Virus record (IMG/VR): IMGVR_UViG_3300042507_003904
Location: 1 to 31,393 of that record
Length of the DNA: 31,393 nucleotides
Reading direction: 5' to 3' (one strand)
Source: a virus
This document shows positions 13,389 through 20,185 of the stretch, piece by piece (the stretch's first letter is position 1; each line of letters starts with the position of its first letter). Position numbers and translations under genes: made by a program. The notes below the pieces were generated by a model that was given only the letters and a program-made list of their open reading frames with translations, was not told the origin of the DNA and ran no database searches.

Positions 13389-13655
13389 AGTTCGCAGATA
13401 GTTCGCGGATTCTTGCGAACTATCATCGCTTTGATATTTAACGGAAAAATCGGTTAGTTCGCAGTTCGCGCCACCCCCCCTTCCCCTCCGAAAGGAAAAA
13501 ATGGGAAGGGGGGGTATTGCTATGCGCGAACTAACCCTTTTTTATATATTATTTTTTTATTTTTTTTTATTTATTATCATATAGATAGAGTAGAAAACGG
13601 GGTGGGTGAGATAGTTCGCGGATTTCGCGCGAACTATCGCGAACTCGTCGAACTA
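13389..13655. other. Putative iteron-type replication origin (gene-free 13387-13709)
   Basis: Nine copies of the heptamer AGTTCGC lie in 257 bases: direct at 13389, 13400, 13456, 13463 and 13613; inverted at 13415, 13526, 13629 and 13639. A tenth, degenerate copy is at 13649. Two nearly identical palindromes, GATAGTTCGC/GCGAACTATC at 13397-13424 and 13610-13638, bracket the segment. Between them are a large cruciform (13452-13536) and an almost pure A+T run (about 13536-13592) that could be the unwinding element. There is no coding frame. Position after the primase/helicase gene and between convergent transcripts fits an origin. An alternative is a packaging or partition site. Confidence 0.65.
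13452..13536. repeat. Symmetric nested inverted repeat (cruciform)
   Basis: The outer arms are GGTTAGTTCGC (13452-13462) and its exact complement (13526-13536). The inner arms are ACCCCCCCTTCCC (13473-13485) and its exact complement (13503-13515). The outer and inner arms are separated by exactly ten bases on each side. The inner arms are a pure C/T strand opposite G/A, so slipped or triplex structure is also possible. The outer arms contain the origin heptamer. Confidence 0.85.
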
Positions 13656-13664
13656 TGCGGCCAT

Positions 13665-13690
13665 AAAAAACCCCGGCACAATGGCCGGGG
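13665..13690 (-). terminator. Rho-independent terminator of the leftward 15983-13710 genes
   Basis: CCCCGGC (13671-13677) pairs with GCCGGGG (13684-13690) around a six-base loop. On the minus strand it is followed by six T residues (13665-13670). It lies just after the stop at 13710 and keeps leftward transcription out of the origin-like segment. On the plus strand only TGTT follows, so it is weaker for rightward transcripts. Confidence 0.85.
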
Positions 13691-13709
13691 TGTTCTGGGG
13701 GTGGTGTTG

Positions 13710-13931
13710 CTATTTCCGTTTCCTCCCCGTCTCACGGGCCAGCCAGTCCAGCGTCTGATTGAGCCGGGTTTCCAGACGCTCGGCGGACATCTGGATCTGA
13801 AGCAAGTCGTCCTTGTGCAGAAGATCTACTTGATCAGGCAAAGCGTACATCCAGATTGCCATTCCCTCCAGATTGTTTAGCAGGCTGTTGCGGGTAAACT
13901 CACGGGATTGTTCAATTGCATTGTCATTCAT
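13710..13931 (-). CDS. Hypothetical helical protein, 73 aa
   Basis: The product is a helical protein (MNDNAIEQSREFTRNSLLNN ... LLQIQMSAERLETRLNQTLD), ending in a basic ARETGRKRK tail. No family recognised. The ATG at 13931 has GAGG at about 12 bases, slightly long spacing. It is the last gene before the terminator at 13665-13690. Confidence 0.6.
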   Translation of the reverse strand: MNDNAIEQSREFTRNSLLNNLEGMAIWMYALPDQVDLLHKDDLLQIQMSAERLETRLNQTLDWLARETGRKRK

Positions 13932-14007
13932 GGTTCAAAATGCCTCTATTTCGCGTTGCGGTGGGTTTCTAGTAGGGTTTGTGGGTGTTCCTGCATGGGG
14001 TATAGCT

Positions 14008-14028
14008 GAAAGCGCCAAAAACGCTTTC
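14008..14028 (-). other. Intergenic hairpin without T-tract
   Basis: GAAAGCG (14008-14014) is the exact complement of CGCTTTC (14022-14028), touching the TAG stop of the HTH gene. There is no run of T afterwards, so termination is doubtful. It is one of several hairpins following stop codons in this leftward block. The rest of 13932-14007 shows nothing I can name. Confidence 0.6.
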
Positions 14029-14237
14029 TAGGCCGTTTTTTCCAGCTTGTCGGTCTGGTTGGTCAGGATCAGGAACAGATGCCACGCTGCGCGGGGCATT
14101 CCGGTGCGTCCGGTTTCCCAGACGCTCCACTGCACAACATGGCAGGCGTGTACCATCTCGGCGGCCTGTTTTTGTGTCAAACCTGCGGTTTTACGGGCTT
14201 CGCGGATTTGATCTGGGGTGGGTTTCTGAATTCGCAT
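14028..14237 (-). CDS. HTH (XRE-like) regulator, 69 aa
   Basis: MRIQKPTPDQIREARKTAGL followed by TQKQAAEMVH is the first half of an XRE-type helix-turn-helix (TPxQIrxARkxAGLTQxqAA, residues 7-26). A recognition region VQWSVWETGRTGMPRAAWHLF follows, matching the small family with (W..WE.G...M....WelFl). Such proteins accompany many phages and plasmids and are thought to be transcriptional regulators. The ATG at 14237 (GAGAAAACCACC upstream) is preferred over an upstream frame running into the next gene. Its target could be the A-tract promoters at 15542 or 16028; that is inference only. Confidence 0.85.
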   Translation of the reverse strand: MRIQKPTPDQIREARKTAGLTQKQAAEMVHACHVVQWSVWETGRTGMPRAAWHLFLILTNQTDKLEKTA

Positions 14238-14284
14238 GGTGGTTTTCTCGGTTGGTGATTGATTCAGGGGAAGAAGGGGCGGGC

Positions 14285-14578
14285 CTAATCGGCCCACCGT
14301 CGCAACTTGTCATCCGGGTCGGCCTCGACCGTCATCGCCCAGGCCATGCCTTCCGGGTCGGAGGTATCGAATTTGACGCGGATTTCCGGATAGCTGCCCA
14401 GCTCATGACTCTGCCAATGCACGTCAACACTGCAACGGCTGTTAGGGACTGGATACGCCTGTTGGATCTGATGCGCAAAGCGCCGGGCTTCGGCTGCGAG
14501 CGTAAATTTATCATCCCGGCCAACCTGAGCGCCGGATTCCTCCCAAGGGCAGGGGTCAAGCTCAAAATAATCTCGCAT
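14285..14578 (-). CDS. Conserved phage protein of unknown function, 97 aa
   Basis: The sequence begins MRDYFELDPCPWEESGAQVG, followed by RDD, helical basic residues, then SVDVHWQSHELGSYPEIRVK. I recognise the layout (YFELdP.P..E.cAQVG ... hd.G.Y.e..v.yd) from small accessory proteins of proteobacterial phages whose role is unknown. The ATG at 14578 follows GGGAGACCACC. The TAG stop sits in a small GGGCC/GGCCC hairpin (14281-14295). Confidence 0.75.
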   Translation of the reverse strand: MRDYFELDPCPWEESGAQVGRDDKFTLAAEARRFAHQIQQAYPVPNSRCSVDVHWQSHELGSYPEIRVKFDTSDPEGMAWAMTVEADPDDKLRRWAD

Positions 14579-14607
14579 GGTGGTGGTCTCCCTTTTTTGG
14601 TGATTGA

Positions 14608-14757
14608 TTAACGGCACACCGCAGCGGTTGCGGCGGTATTGTTGCAGTCGCGCTCGCTGTCAAACTGGCGGGCAAGTCCTGCATCCAGCAGGGCGGCGCA
14701 AATGGCAACCCATGCGATGGCGGTTAAAGTCAGGCAGGTGGCGGATCGTTTGGACAT
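14608..14757 (-). CDS. Small membrane protein, 49 aa
   Basis: A 49-residue frame MSKRSATCLTLTAIAWVAIC, then AALLDAGLARQFDSERDCNN, starts at 14757 with AGGATGTAAACC upstream. A positively charged N-terminus precedes a hydrophobic helix (residues ~8-25), giving a single-pass or signal-anchored product, with cysteines at 38 and 48 in the exported tail. It fits between its neighbours with spacing typical of this operon. Function unknown. Confidence 0.6.
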   Translation of the reverse strand: MSKRSATCLTLTAIAWVAICAALLDAGLARQFDSERDCNNTAATAAVCR

Positions 14758-14767
14758 GGTTTACATC

Positions 14768-15079
14768 CTATTGATTTTTGATGGATTTTGAGAATTTTTT
14801 CAGGGATTGTATTTTTTTACGACACTCGCTCAGGCAAACCCCGGCAAAACATTGCTCTCTGATTGTTTGTTTGTAATATTCATTATCAAACAAACGTTTG
14901 AAAATTTTGAAGTTTAATGTTTTCATGTGCGCTTCACTCGACTTGCAATGTTTATCAAAAAACAAACCCAATGCGATCAACTCGTTTTTGTCGTTTGTCG
15001 TTTTGATGAAATCAAACGTCATTGGATGAAAAACAAAACCGCTGTCGATCAGTTCTTGCGCGGTATAATGTTTTTTCAT
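14768..15079 (-). CDS. Hypothetical Lys/Phe-rich protein, 103 aa
   Basis: The product (MKKHYTAQELIDSGFVFHPM ... REQCFAGVCLSECRKKIQSL) is lysine- and phenylalanine-rich and probably helical. Three cysteines lie in a CFAGVCLSEC cluster that could bind a metal or form a disulfide. Base composition is clearly more AT-rich than in neighbouring genes, suggesting recent acquisition. A strong AGGAG precedes the ATG at 15079. No family recognised. Confidence 0.7.
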   Translation of the reverse strand: MKKHYTAQELIDSGFVFHPMTFDFIKTTNDKNELIALGLFFDKHCKSSEAHMKTLNFKIFKRLFDNEYYKQTIREQCFAGVCLSECRKKIQSLKKFSKSIKNQ

Positions 15080-15102
15080 GGTGGTTTACTCCTGTGATAT
15101 TT

Positions 15103-15124
15103 GGGGCGGCGTGATTGCCGCCCC
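15103..15124 (-). other. Intergenic hairpin upstream of a ribosome site
   Basis: GGGGCGGC (15103-15110) pairs exactly with GCCGCCCC (15117-15124) around a six-base loop. On the minus strand it is followed by AAATATCAC and then the AGGAG of the 15079 gene, so it is not a classical terminator. It could mark an mRNA 3' end or shield the next ribosome site. Confidence 0.65.
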
Positions 15125-15152
15125 GGTTGGGTTAGTTGGCCTCAGCAACGCG

Positions 15153-15377
15153 CTAACGGATGCGATTGGCTGCCTCGGTCAAATCGTCCGCAAATCGCAG
15201 CAGATTCTCGTCAAAAATTTTAATGTCGGCGGCGTCGGCGATATATGCCAGCCCGGCGCATTCGGTCGCAAAAAATGAGGCAATCATGCCAGCGCTATAC
15301 GCCCTGACTATTTTGTTACAGCCTTTCAGCCGGGCGGAAAAAATTTCAGCAAATTCGCAAGTTATTTTGTGGGACAT
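15153..15377 (-). CDS. Hypothetical protein, 74 aa
   Basis: The product (MSHKITCEFAEIFSARLKGC ... AYSAGMIASFFATECAGLAY) is helical. Its moderately hydrophobic centre (residues 26-46) might associate with membrane but is rich in small residues and not a clear transmembrane helix. AAGGAG precedes the ATG at 15377. Unknown function. Confidence 0.65.
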   Translation of the reverse strand: MSHKITCEFAEIFSARLKGCNKIVRAYSAGMIASFFATECAGLAYIADAADIKIFDENLLRFADDLTEAANRIR

Positions 15378-15425
15378 GGGAAAATCTCCTTTTTTGAGGT
15401 GAAGGGAAGGCGCTAAGCCCTCCGG

Positions 15426-15509
15426 TTATTCTTGGCTGGTGTAGTAGTAAAATTCTGCTTCCAAAACTTCGAGCCATGCCAGATCTTCGGGGATAAGATC
15501 GTTGGTCAT
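15426..15509 (-). CDS. Very small ORF, 27 aa
   Basis: MTNDLIPEDLAWLEVLEAEF followed by YYYTSQE, with GGAGAACCTACC before the ATG at 15509. It is the first start codon downstream of the 15542-15570 promoter and lies in line with the other leftward genes. It is acidic and probably one helix, either a microprotein or a leader peptide. A longer overlapping minus-strand frame in this stretch has a composition that looks non-coding. Confidence 0.45.
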   Translation of the reverse strand: MTNDLIPEDLAWLEVLEAEFYYYTSQE

Positions 15510-15541
15510 TGGTAGGTTCTCCGTTGTTTGTTGTTATGATT

Positions 15542-15570
15542 TTTATAATATGGATTCCGTAACTCGTCAA
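15542..15570 (-). promoter_or_regulatory. Leftward promoter 1 with A-tract UP element
   Basis: On the minus strand TTGACG (15565-15570), a 17-base spacer and TATAAA (15542-15547) make a good sigma-70-type promoter. Upstream of the -35, at about 15571-15604, are phased A-tracts like an UP element. The core AACGTTTxACGxGTTACGGA is shared with the 16028-16056 promoter. It would drive the small genes 15509 to 13710. Confidence 0.65.
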
Positions 15571-15612
15571 ACGTTTTTTTTTTCGTTTTTGCGCATTTTT
15601 TTTAGGCAAGAA

Positions 15613-15632
15613 AAAGGGGGCTTGCGCCCTTT
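15613..15632 (-). terminator. Weak leftward terminator
   Basis: AAAGGG (15613-15618) pairs with CCCTTT (15627-15632) around an eight-base loop, directly after the TGA of the 15636-15983 gene. On the minus strand TTCTT follows. It would separate that gene's transcript from the next promoter at 15542-15570. Confidence 0.45.
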
Positions 15633-15635
15633 CTG

Positions 15636-15983
15636 TCACTCGTCCCCGTATCCGTCGCGGAATCTTGGCTCGATCAATGTTTGCTCTAATGCGCCCAGAA
15701 TTGCCTTCCCGATGTGCAACGCTGCCGTGTTGCGGTCGCTAATGGTGCGATCCTGATACCCTGCGACGCTGTCCCACTCACGCGCCGCTAGATGCACATG
15801 CAGCCGCTGAATATCCCAGCCACTTGGCGGCTCGTCGGAATAACTGGCGTGCTTGATCATGTCGGCTTCGTACTGGATGCCCTGTACGCGCTTAGCGAAC
15901 GCCTCCAGGAATTTTTCGGTGTCGATGATCTCCAGCAGATCCTCCAGCGTGTGGCTGATATGGCGGGTTTTGCGCTCGGTCAT
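15636..15983 (-). CDS. Hypothetical protein, 115 aa
   Basis: The product (MTERKTRHISHTLEDLLEII ... LHVHLAAREWDSVAGYQDRT) is mostly helical and slightly acidic; no membrane helix or catalytic motif is recognised. GGGAGACAATCAAA precedes the ATG at 15983. It appears to form a one-gene unit between the promoter at 16028-16056 and the terminator at 15613-15632, transcribed away from the late operon. It is therefore expressed from its own strong promoter, possibly early. Confidence 0.7.
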   Translation of the reverse strand: MTERKTRHISHTLEDLLEIIDTEKFLEAFAKRVQGIQYEADMIKHASYSDEPPSGWDIQRLHVHLAAREWDSVAGYQDRTISDRNTAALHIGKAILGALEQTLIEPRFRDGYGDE

Positions 15984-16027
15984 TTTGATTGTCTCCCGTG
16001 GGGCTTGATTGCCCTCTCGTGAGAATA

Positions 16028-16056
16028 GGTATATTATAAATTCCGTAACCCGTAAA
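16028..16056 (-). promoter_or_regulatory. Leftward promoter 2, related to promoter 1
   Basis: On the minus strand TTTACG (16051-16056), 17 bases, TATACC (16028-16033). A TATAAT-like hexamer lies slightly upstream. A-tracts precede the -35, including two copies of ACGxGTTTTTTTxTGTGC on the plus strand at about 16057-16090. It shares GTTACGGAAT with promoter 1. It drives 15983-15636, divergently from the terminase gene. Confidence 0.6.
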
Positions 16057-16144
16057 ACGTTTTTTTTTGTGCAAACGCGTTTTTTTGTGCCTCTTGCGCA
16101 TCGCCTCGGAAATTGTTAAATTGTAATGAAAATCAGGAGGAATT

Positions 16145-16543
16145 ATGCCAGCAGGCAGGCCAACAAAATACGATCCCGCAATGGTGGATAAAGTTGTGCC
16201 TTTTCTTTCGCAGGGCTACAGCCTGATGGGATTGGCGGGGCATTTGGGTATTGCTTTGGACACGCTCTATCGCTGGCAAAAGGACTATCCTGAATTTTCG
16301 GAAGCCATAAAGGCAGGTCAAACGGCCTCGGGCTTGTGGTGGGAAGAGCTTGCTCGCCGCAACGCGGCAACAGGCGAAGGTAACGCAACGCTTTGTGTCT
16401 TTGGCCTTAAAAACCGCGCCCGCACGGAATGGGCAGATGTTCGCCAGCTTGATCACACGTCCAGCGACCGATCTATGTCGCCGCAAGCCGCCTCGGATGC
16501 CGTTCTTGAGGCTGTGGCGCTTGGCAAGACGCCCGATGCATGA
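16145..16543 (+). CDS. terS: Terminase small subunit, 132 aa
   Basis: TerS recognises the packaging site and loads the large subunit. The N-terminus (GRPTKYDPAMVDKVVPFLSQ, then GYSLMGLAGHLGIALDTLYRW) is the typical helix-turn-helix of phage TerS. WQKDYPEFSEAIKAGQT and the following helices form the oligomerisation region. An optimal AGGAGG precedes the ATG at 16145. The stop overlaps the TerL start (ATGA). It opens the rightward late operon; a weak promoter-like TTGCGC...TTAAAT at about 16097-16124 may serve it. Confidence 0.92.
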   Translation: MPAGRPTKYDPAMVDKVVPFLSQGYSLMGLAGHLGIALDTLYRWQKDYPEFSEAIKAGQTASGLWWEELARRNAATGEGNATLCVFGLKNRARTEWADVRQLDHTSSDRSMSPQAASDAVLEAVALGKTPDA

Positions 16544-17997
16544 CACCCCAAGAAGCCGCCGTTGAGCTGCTGACACGGCGCAGGGCGCGGCGTAGCTATC
16601 TCGACTATCTCGGCATTGCCTCGACTGAGGGCCAACCTGCTGCACATCATCGCCTGATGATTGAGCGCCTGCAGGCCGTTGCTGATGGGCAGTGTAAGCG
16701 CTTGATGCTGTTCCTGCCGCCCGGTTCGGCAAAGAGCTATTATGGCAACGTGATGTTTGCCGCATGGTGGATGGGGCGCAATCCAAGGGGCCAACTGTTA
16801 ACAGCCAGCTATGGGCAGGAAGTGGCGGACAAATGGGGCCGCCGTGTCAAAAGCGTGATCCGTACCCCTGAACACCAGCGGGTTTTTGGCGGGCATGAAA
16901 TCAGCAGATCCAGCGATGCCGCTGGCCGCTGGGCCACGACAACGGGCGGCGAGTATTATGCCGTTGGCGCTGGTGGTGCTATCACGTCGTACCGCGCCGA
17001 TATTGCCATTATTGATGATCCGATCAAGGGCCGCGAAGAGGCGGACAGCGCCACAATCAAAGCGAAGCTGCGCGAATGGTACAAGAGCGACTTTTGGACT
17101 CGTCTCAAACCTAACGCGCCCGTGGTGCTCATTATGACACGCTGGGCCGATGATGACCTTGCCGGGTGGCTGCTGGATGAAGCGCAAGCGGGTGGTGAAC
17201 AGTGGGATGTGGTGTCTGTGCCGATGGAGGCCGGGCCGAATGATCCACTCGGACGTGCGCCCGGCGAGCGCCTCTGGGCGGATTGGTTCACGGAAGACAT
17301 GGTGCGTGAGGCCAAACGTGACCGCCGTCGCTGGTCGGCCCTGTACCAACAGACGCCTGCGCCGGATGAGGGGATTCAGTTCCGTGGCAATTGGTTCCCA
17401 CGGTTCCGTCTCGGCGATGAGCCGAAAGAGCTACGCTATTATATGGCCAGTGATTTTGCCGTCACCCCTGACGCTGGCGACTACACAGAGCACGGCGTTT
17501 TTGGCCTCGATCCACAAGGCCGCTGGTGGCTGGTGGACTGGTGGAGCGGCCATACGACGCCAGACATCTGGATAGACCGCGCCTGTGACCTGATAGCCCG
17601 CTGGCGTCCCATGCTTTGGGCGGCTGAGGCGGGCGTTATCCGCCGCGCCGTTGAGCCGTTCCTCATGCGCCGGATGCAGGAACGCCGGACGTACTGCAAA
17701 ATAGAGTGGGTTCCGTCGATTAGTGACAAGCCCACACGGGCTAGGTCGTTTGAGGCCCGCGCCGCAATGCAGATGGTTAACTTGCCGCGTACAGAATGGG
17801 CAGACAGGCTGCTTGATCAATTGTTGCGCTTTCCAGCAGGTAAGCATGACGACGCTGTTGACGTGTGTAGTTTAATGGCGCTGGCGCTTGACAGTATGCC
17901 AGCCGCGCCTTATCCTGCGGAAGAAATAAAACCGCGCCGTGTCATGCGTTGGGACAAAGAGCCTGACGATGATTTAGACAGTTGGAGGACGCTATAG
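16540..17997 (+). CDS. terL: Terminase large subunit, 485 aa
   Basis: The packaging motor and headful/cos nuclease. ATPase domain: P-loop LPPGSAKSYY (59-68; the variant without the usual RxxGKT, common in one TerL branch), then WWMGRNPRGQLLTASYGQEV, and Walker B with acidic pair AIIDDP (156-161). Then comes VLIMTRWADDDLAGW, the coupling motif. Nuclease domain: first Asp in YYMASDFAVTPDAGDYTEHG, later D/E residues in AAEAGVI, and the C-terminal KHDDAVDVCSLMA. Length is normal. The ATG at 16540 overlaps terS, and the next gene starts directly after the stop. Confidence 0.96.
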   Translation: MTPQEAAVELLTRRRARRSYLDYLGIASTEGQPAAHHRLMIERLQAVADGQCKRLMLFLPPGSAKSYYGNVMFAAWWMGRNPRGQLLTASYGQEVADKWGRRVKSVIRTPEHQRVFGGHEISRSSDAAGRWATTTGGEYYAVGAGGAITSYRADIAIIDDPIKGREEADSATIKAKLREWYKSDFWTRLKPNAPVVLIMTRWADDDLAGWLLDEAQAGGEQWDVVSVPMEAGPNDPLGRAPGERLWADWFTEDMVREAKRDRRRWSALYQQTPAPDEGIQFRGNWFPRFRLGDEPKELRYYMASDFAVTPDAGDYTEHGVFGLDPQGRWWLVDWWSGHTTPDIWIDRACDLIARWRPMLWAAEAGVIRRAVEPFLMRRMQERRTYCKIEWVPSISDKPTRARSFEARAAMQMVNLPRTEWADRLLDQLLRFPAGKHDDAVDVCSLMALALDSMPAAPYPAEEIKPRRVMRWDKEPDDDLDSWRTL

Positions 17998-18309
17998 ATG
18001 CCTATTACTGCAAATCATTTGCGCACGGCGATGACGGTTTCGTTTACTGGCGCAACGACCTCTGACGAAATGCCAGTGCCGCGCGGTTATTTCTTTGTGA
18101 AGATCAAAGGCGGTTCTGGCACTGTCGTGCTTGATCGTTATGACGTAGCGCAAGCTGAATGGGACATTGCAGACACTTTCACCGCTGACACCGCCAAAAA
18201 TTTTTATGAGGCTGTCGGCAACACGGCGTACCGCCTCCGCTGCACCACATACACAAGCGGCACCATTAAAGGCACGATTGCCGCTCCTGCCGTGCAGGTG
18301 CCCGTTTGA
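17998..18309 (+). CDS. Hypothetical virion-region protein, 103 aa
   Basis: The product is short and beta-rich (VSFTGATTSDEMPVPRGYFF, VKIKGGSGTVVLDRYDVAQA), ending in repetitive Thr/Val/Ala strands. No signal or membrane segment is seen. It sits between terL and the portal gene with zero spacing on one side and a TGATG overlap on the other, so it is co-expressed with them. It could be a small head-decoration or portal-associated protein; nothing in the sequence proves it. Confidence 0.75.
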   Translation: MPITANHLRTAMTVSFTGATTSDEMPVPRGYFFVKIKGGSGTVVLDRYDVAQAEWDIADTFTADTAKNFYEAVGNTAYRLRCTTYTSGTIKGTIAAPAVQVPV

Positions 18310-20138
18310 TGAAGCAGGATGATCTCGACAAGCTGCTGAAATGGTACGATGATGCCGATGAAGCGTCATTGGATGCCCGCAAAAACTCGGAGCGGGATCG
18401 GGATTATTATGACGGGTATCAATGGACGGATGACGAAATCGAGACGATGACAAAGCGCGGGCAACCGCCTATCGTCGTCAACCGCATTCGCCGCAAGATT
18501 AACTATGTGCTGGGCTATGAACAGCGCCTGCGCACTGACCCGCGCGCAATGCCGCGAACGCCCAAGCATGAAGAAGCCGCCAAAGCTGCAACGGATGCTC
18601 TCAGGTATATTGTCGAGACGAACCGCTTTGACCGCCTGAAATCATCCGTGTTTGCCAACATGGTTGTTGAGGGTTTTGGTGGTTGCGAGATCAGCCTGAA
18701 GCAGGGCCGTGACGGGATCGACATCATTCTCAAGCATGTTCATTGGGATCGGCTGTTTTACGACCCGCACAGCCGGGAGCGTGATTTTAGTGACGCTCGG
18801 TATGTTGGCACGGTGACATGGATCGACGAGGCGCTTCTGCGGGCGCAATTCCCGAACAAGAAGAACGTCATTGATTTTACTGGTCTTGGCAACAAAAGCC
18901 TTGGTGAGACCTACGACGACAAGCCGCGCCGCTGGTGGACGACGGAACGCCGCGACCGGATGAAGGTCGTTGCGATTTTCTACCGTGACCCCGGCAAAGG
19001 CTGGATGCACGCAATCTTTACCGATGGCGGGTTTCTGAAAGACCCTGAGCCGATTCCGTATCAGGATGAGGACGGCGCCAATTGGTGTCCGCTCATTATG
19101 CAATCCGCTTATGTGGATCGCGACAACATGCGCTACGGAGAAGTGCGTGAGCTGATCGGGTTGCAGGACGAGATCAACAAGCGGCGCTCGAAGGCGCTGC
19201 ATTTGATGACGATGCGGCAGGTGGTGATGGAGGAAGGCGCGGTTCGAGATGTAAACGCCGCCCGCAAACAGCTGAGCCGCGCTGATGGTGTAATTGAGGT
19301 TGCACCTGGGTTGCGCTTTGAGATTTTGCCCACTGGCGATATGGCGCAGGGCCAGTTTGAATTACTTGCTGAGGCCAAAAACGAGATTGATCTGTCGGGC
19401 GCAAACGCTGCCTTGATGGGTAAGGATCAGTTGGGTTTGAGCGGCAAGGCCATTCAGGCGCAGCAACAGGGCGGCGCAACGGAATTGCAACCTTTGATGG
19501 ATGCATTGCGCGACTGGCATTTGACCGTGTTGCGCCGTTGCTGGCAGTTGGTGCGCCAGTATTGGACAGAAGAACGCTGGGTTCGCGTTACCGATGACGA
19601 AAACAACCTGCGCTTTGTGGGTCTGAATCGTCCTGTGACCGCTGGCGAGATGTTGCAACAGCGATTCCAGCAATTGCCGCCGGAAGAGCAACAGGCGCGG
19701 GCGCAAGAGCTGCAAATGGCAATGCAAGACCCGCGTGCGCAAGAGGTTGTGGACACCGAGAACGATGTCGCTGAGCTGGATGTAGATATCTACATTGAGG
19801 AACAACCAGACATTATCAGCTTGCAATCGGAACAGTTCGAGCAGCTGGCACAAATGGCAGGCGCTGGCGTGCCGATCCCGCCGGATGTGCTGATTGAGGC
19901 GTCCAGCCTGCGCAATAAAAAGCAGCTTCTTGACATGATGCGTCAAGGGCAGGGCGCTCCTGATCCACGGGCGGAAGCGGAAGCCCGCCAACTGGAATCC
20001 GAAACAATCAAAAACGAATCACAGGCACAGCTTAACCTTGCCAAGGCAGGCCAGACCCAAGTGGGCAGCCGTCTTGATGTGGCACAAGCGATGATGCCGC
20101 AACAGACACTCCCGCAAGGAGTTACCGCCGCCGGGTAA
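18309..20138 (+). CDS. Portal protein (P22-like), 609 aa
   Basis: The dodecameric head vertex through which DNA is packaged and ejected. Features of the P22-type portal family are an N-terminal RDYYDGYQWTDDEIETMTKR, GQPPIVVNRIRRKINYVLGYE (the family's strongly conserved N.i...i....G), HWDRLFYDPHSRERDFSDAR, and a QDEINKRRSKALHLMT segment followed by SGANAALMGKDQLGLSGKAI. The C-terminal ~120 residues are Gln/Glu-rich and helical, like the barrel helix. The ATG at 18309 is preferred over a TTG codon one position upstream. Length is a little shorter than P22 gp1. Confidence 0.93.
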   Translation: MKQDDLDKLLKWYDDADEASLDARKNSERDRDYYDGYQWTDDEIETMTKRGQPPIVVNRIRRKINYVLGYEQRLRTDPRAMPRTPKHEEAAKAATDALRYIVETNRFDRLKSSVFANMVVEGFGGCEISLKQGRDGIDIILKHVHWDRLFYDPHSRERDFSDARYVGTVTWIDEALLRAQFPNKKNVIDFTGLGNKSLGETYDDKPRRWWTTERRDRMKVVAIFYRDPGKGWMHAIFTDGGFLKDPEPIPYQDEDGANWCPLIMQSAYVDRDNMRYGEVRELIGLQDEINKRRSKALHLMTMRQVVMEEGAVRDVNAARKQLSRADGVIEVAPGLRFEILPTGDMAQGQFELLAEAKNEIDLSGANAALMGKDQLGLSGKAIQAQQQGGATELQPLMDALRDWHLTVLRRCWQLVRQYWTEERWVRVTDDENNLRFVGLNRPVTAGEMLQQRFQQLPPEEQQARAQELQMAMQDPRAQEVVDTENDVAELDVDIYIEEQPDIISLQSEQFEQLAQMAGAGVPIPPDVLIEASSLRNKKQLLDMMRQGQGAPDPRAEAEARQLESETIKNESQAQLNLAKAGQTQVGSRLDVAQAMMPQQTLPQGVTAAG

Positions 20139-20185
20139 TCGGGCGATCTGGCCGCCGCAGCACGGGCGATAAAGGATAAACGACC

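Noticed and set aside
13387-13709. tRNA or small RNA gene in the long gene-free stretch
   Set aside because: No cloverleaf or conserved T-loop sequence is visible; the structure is explained by heptamer repeats, the cruciform and a terminator.
15346-15639. 97-codon minus-strand frame
   Set aside because: It runs through promoter, A-tract and terminator sequence and has a composition unlike the neighbours; the 27-residue frame with a ribosome site is preferred.
18306-18308. TTG start for the portal gene
   Set aside because: The ATG directly after it (18309) gives the usual TGATG overlap.
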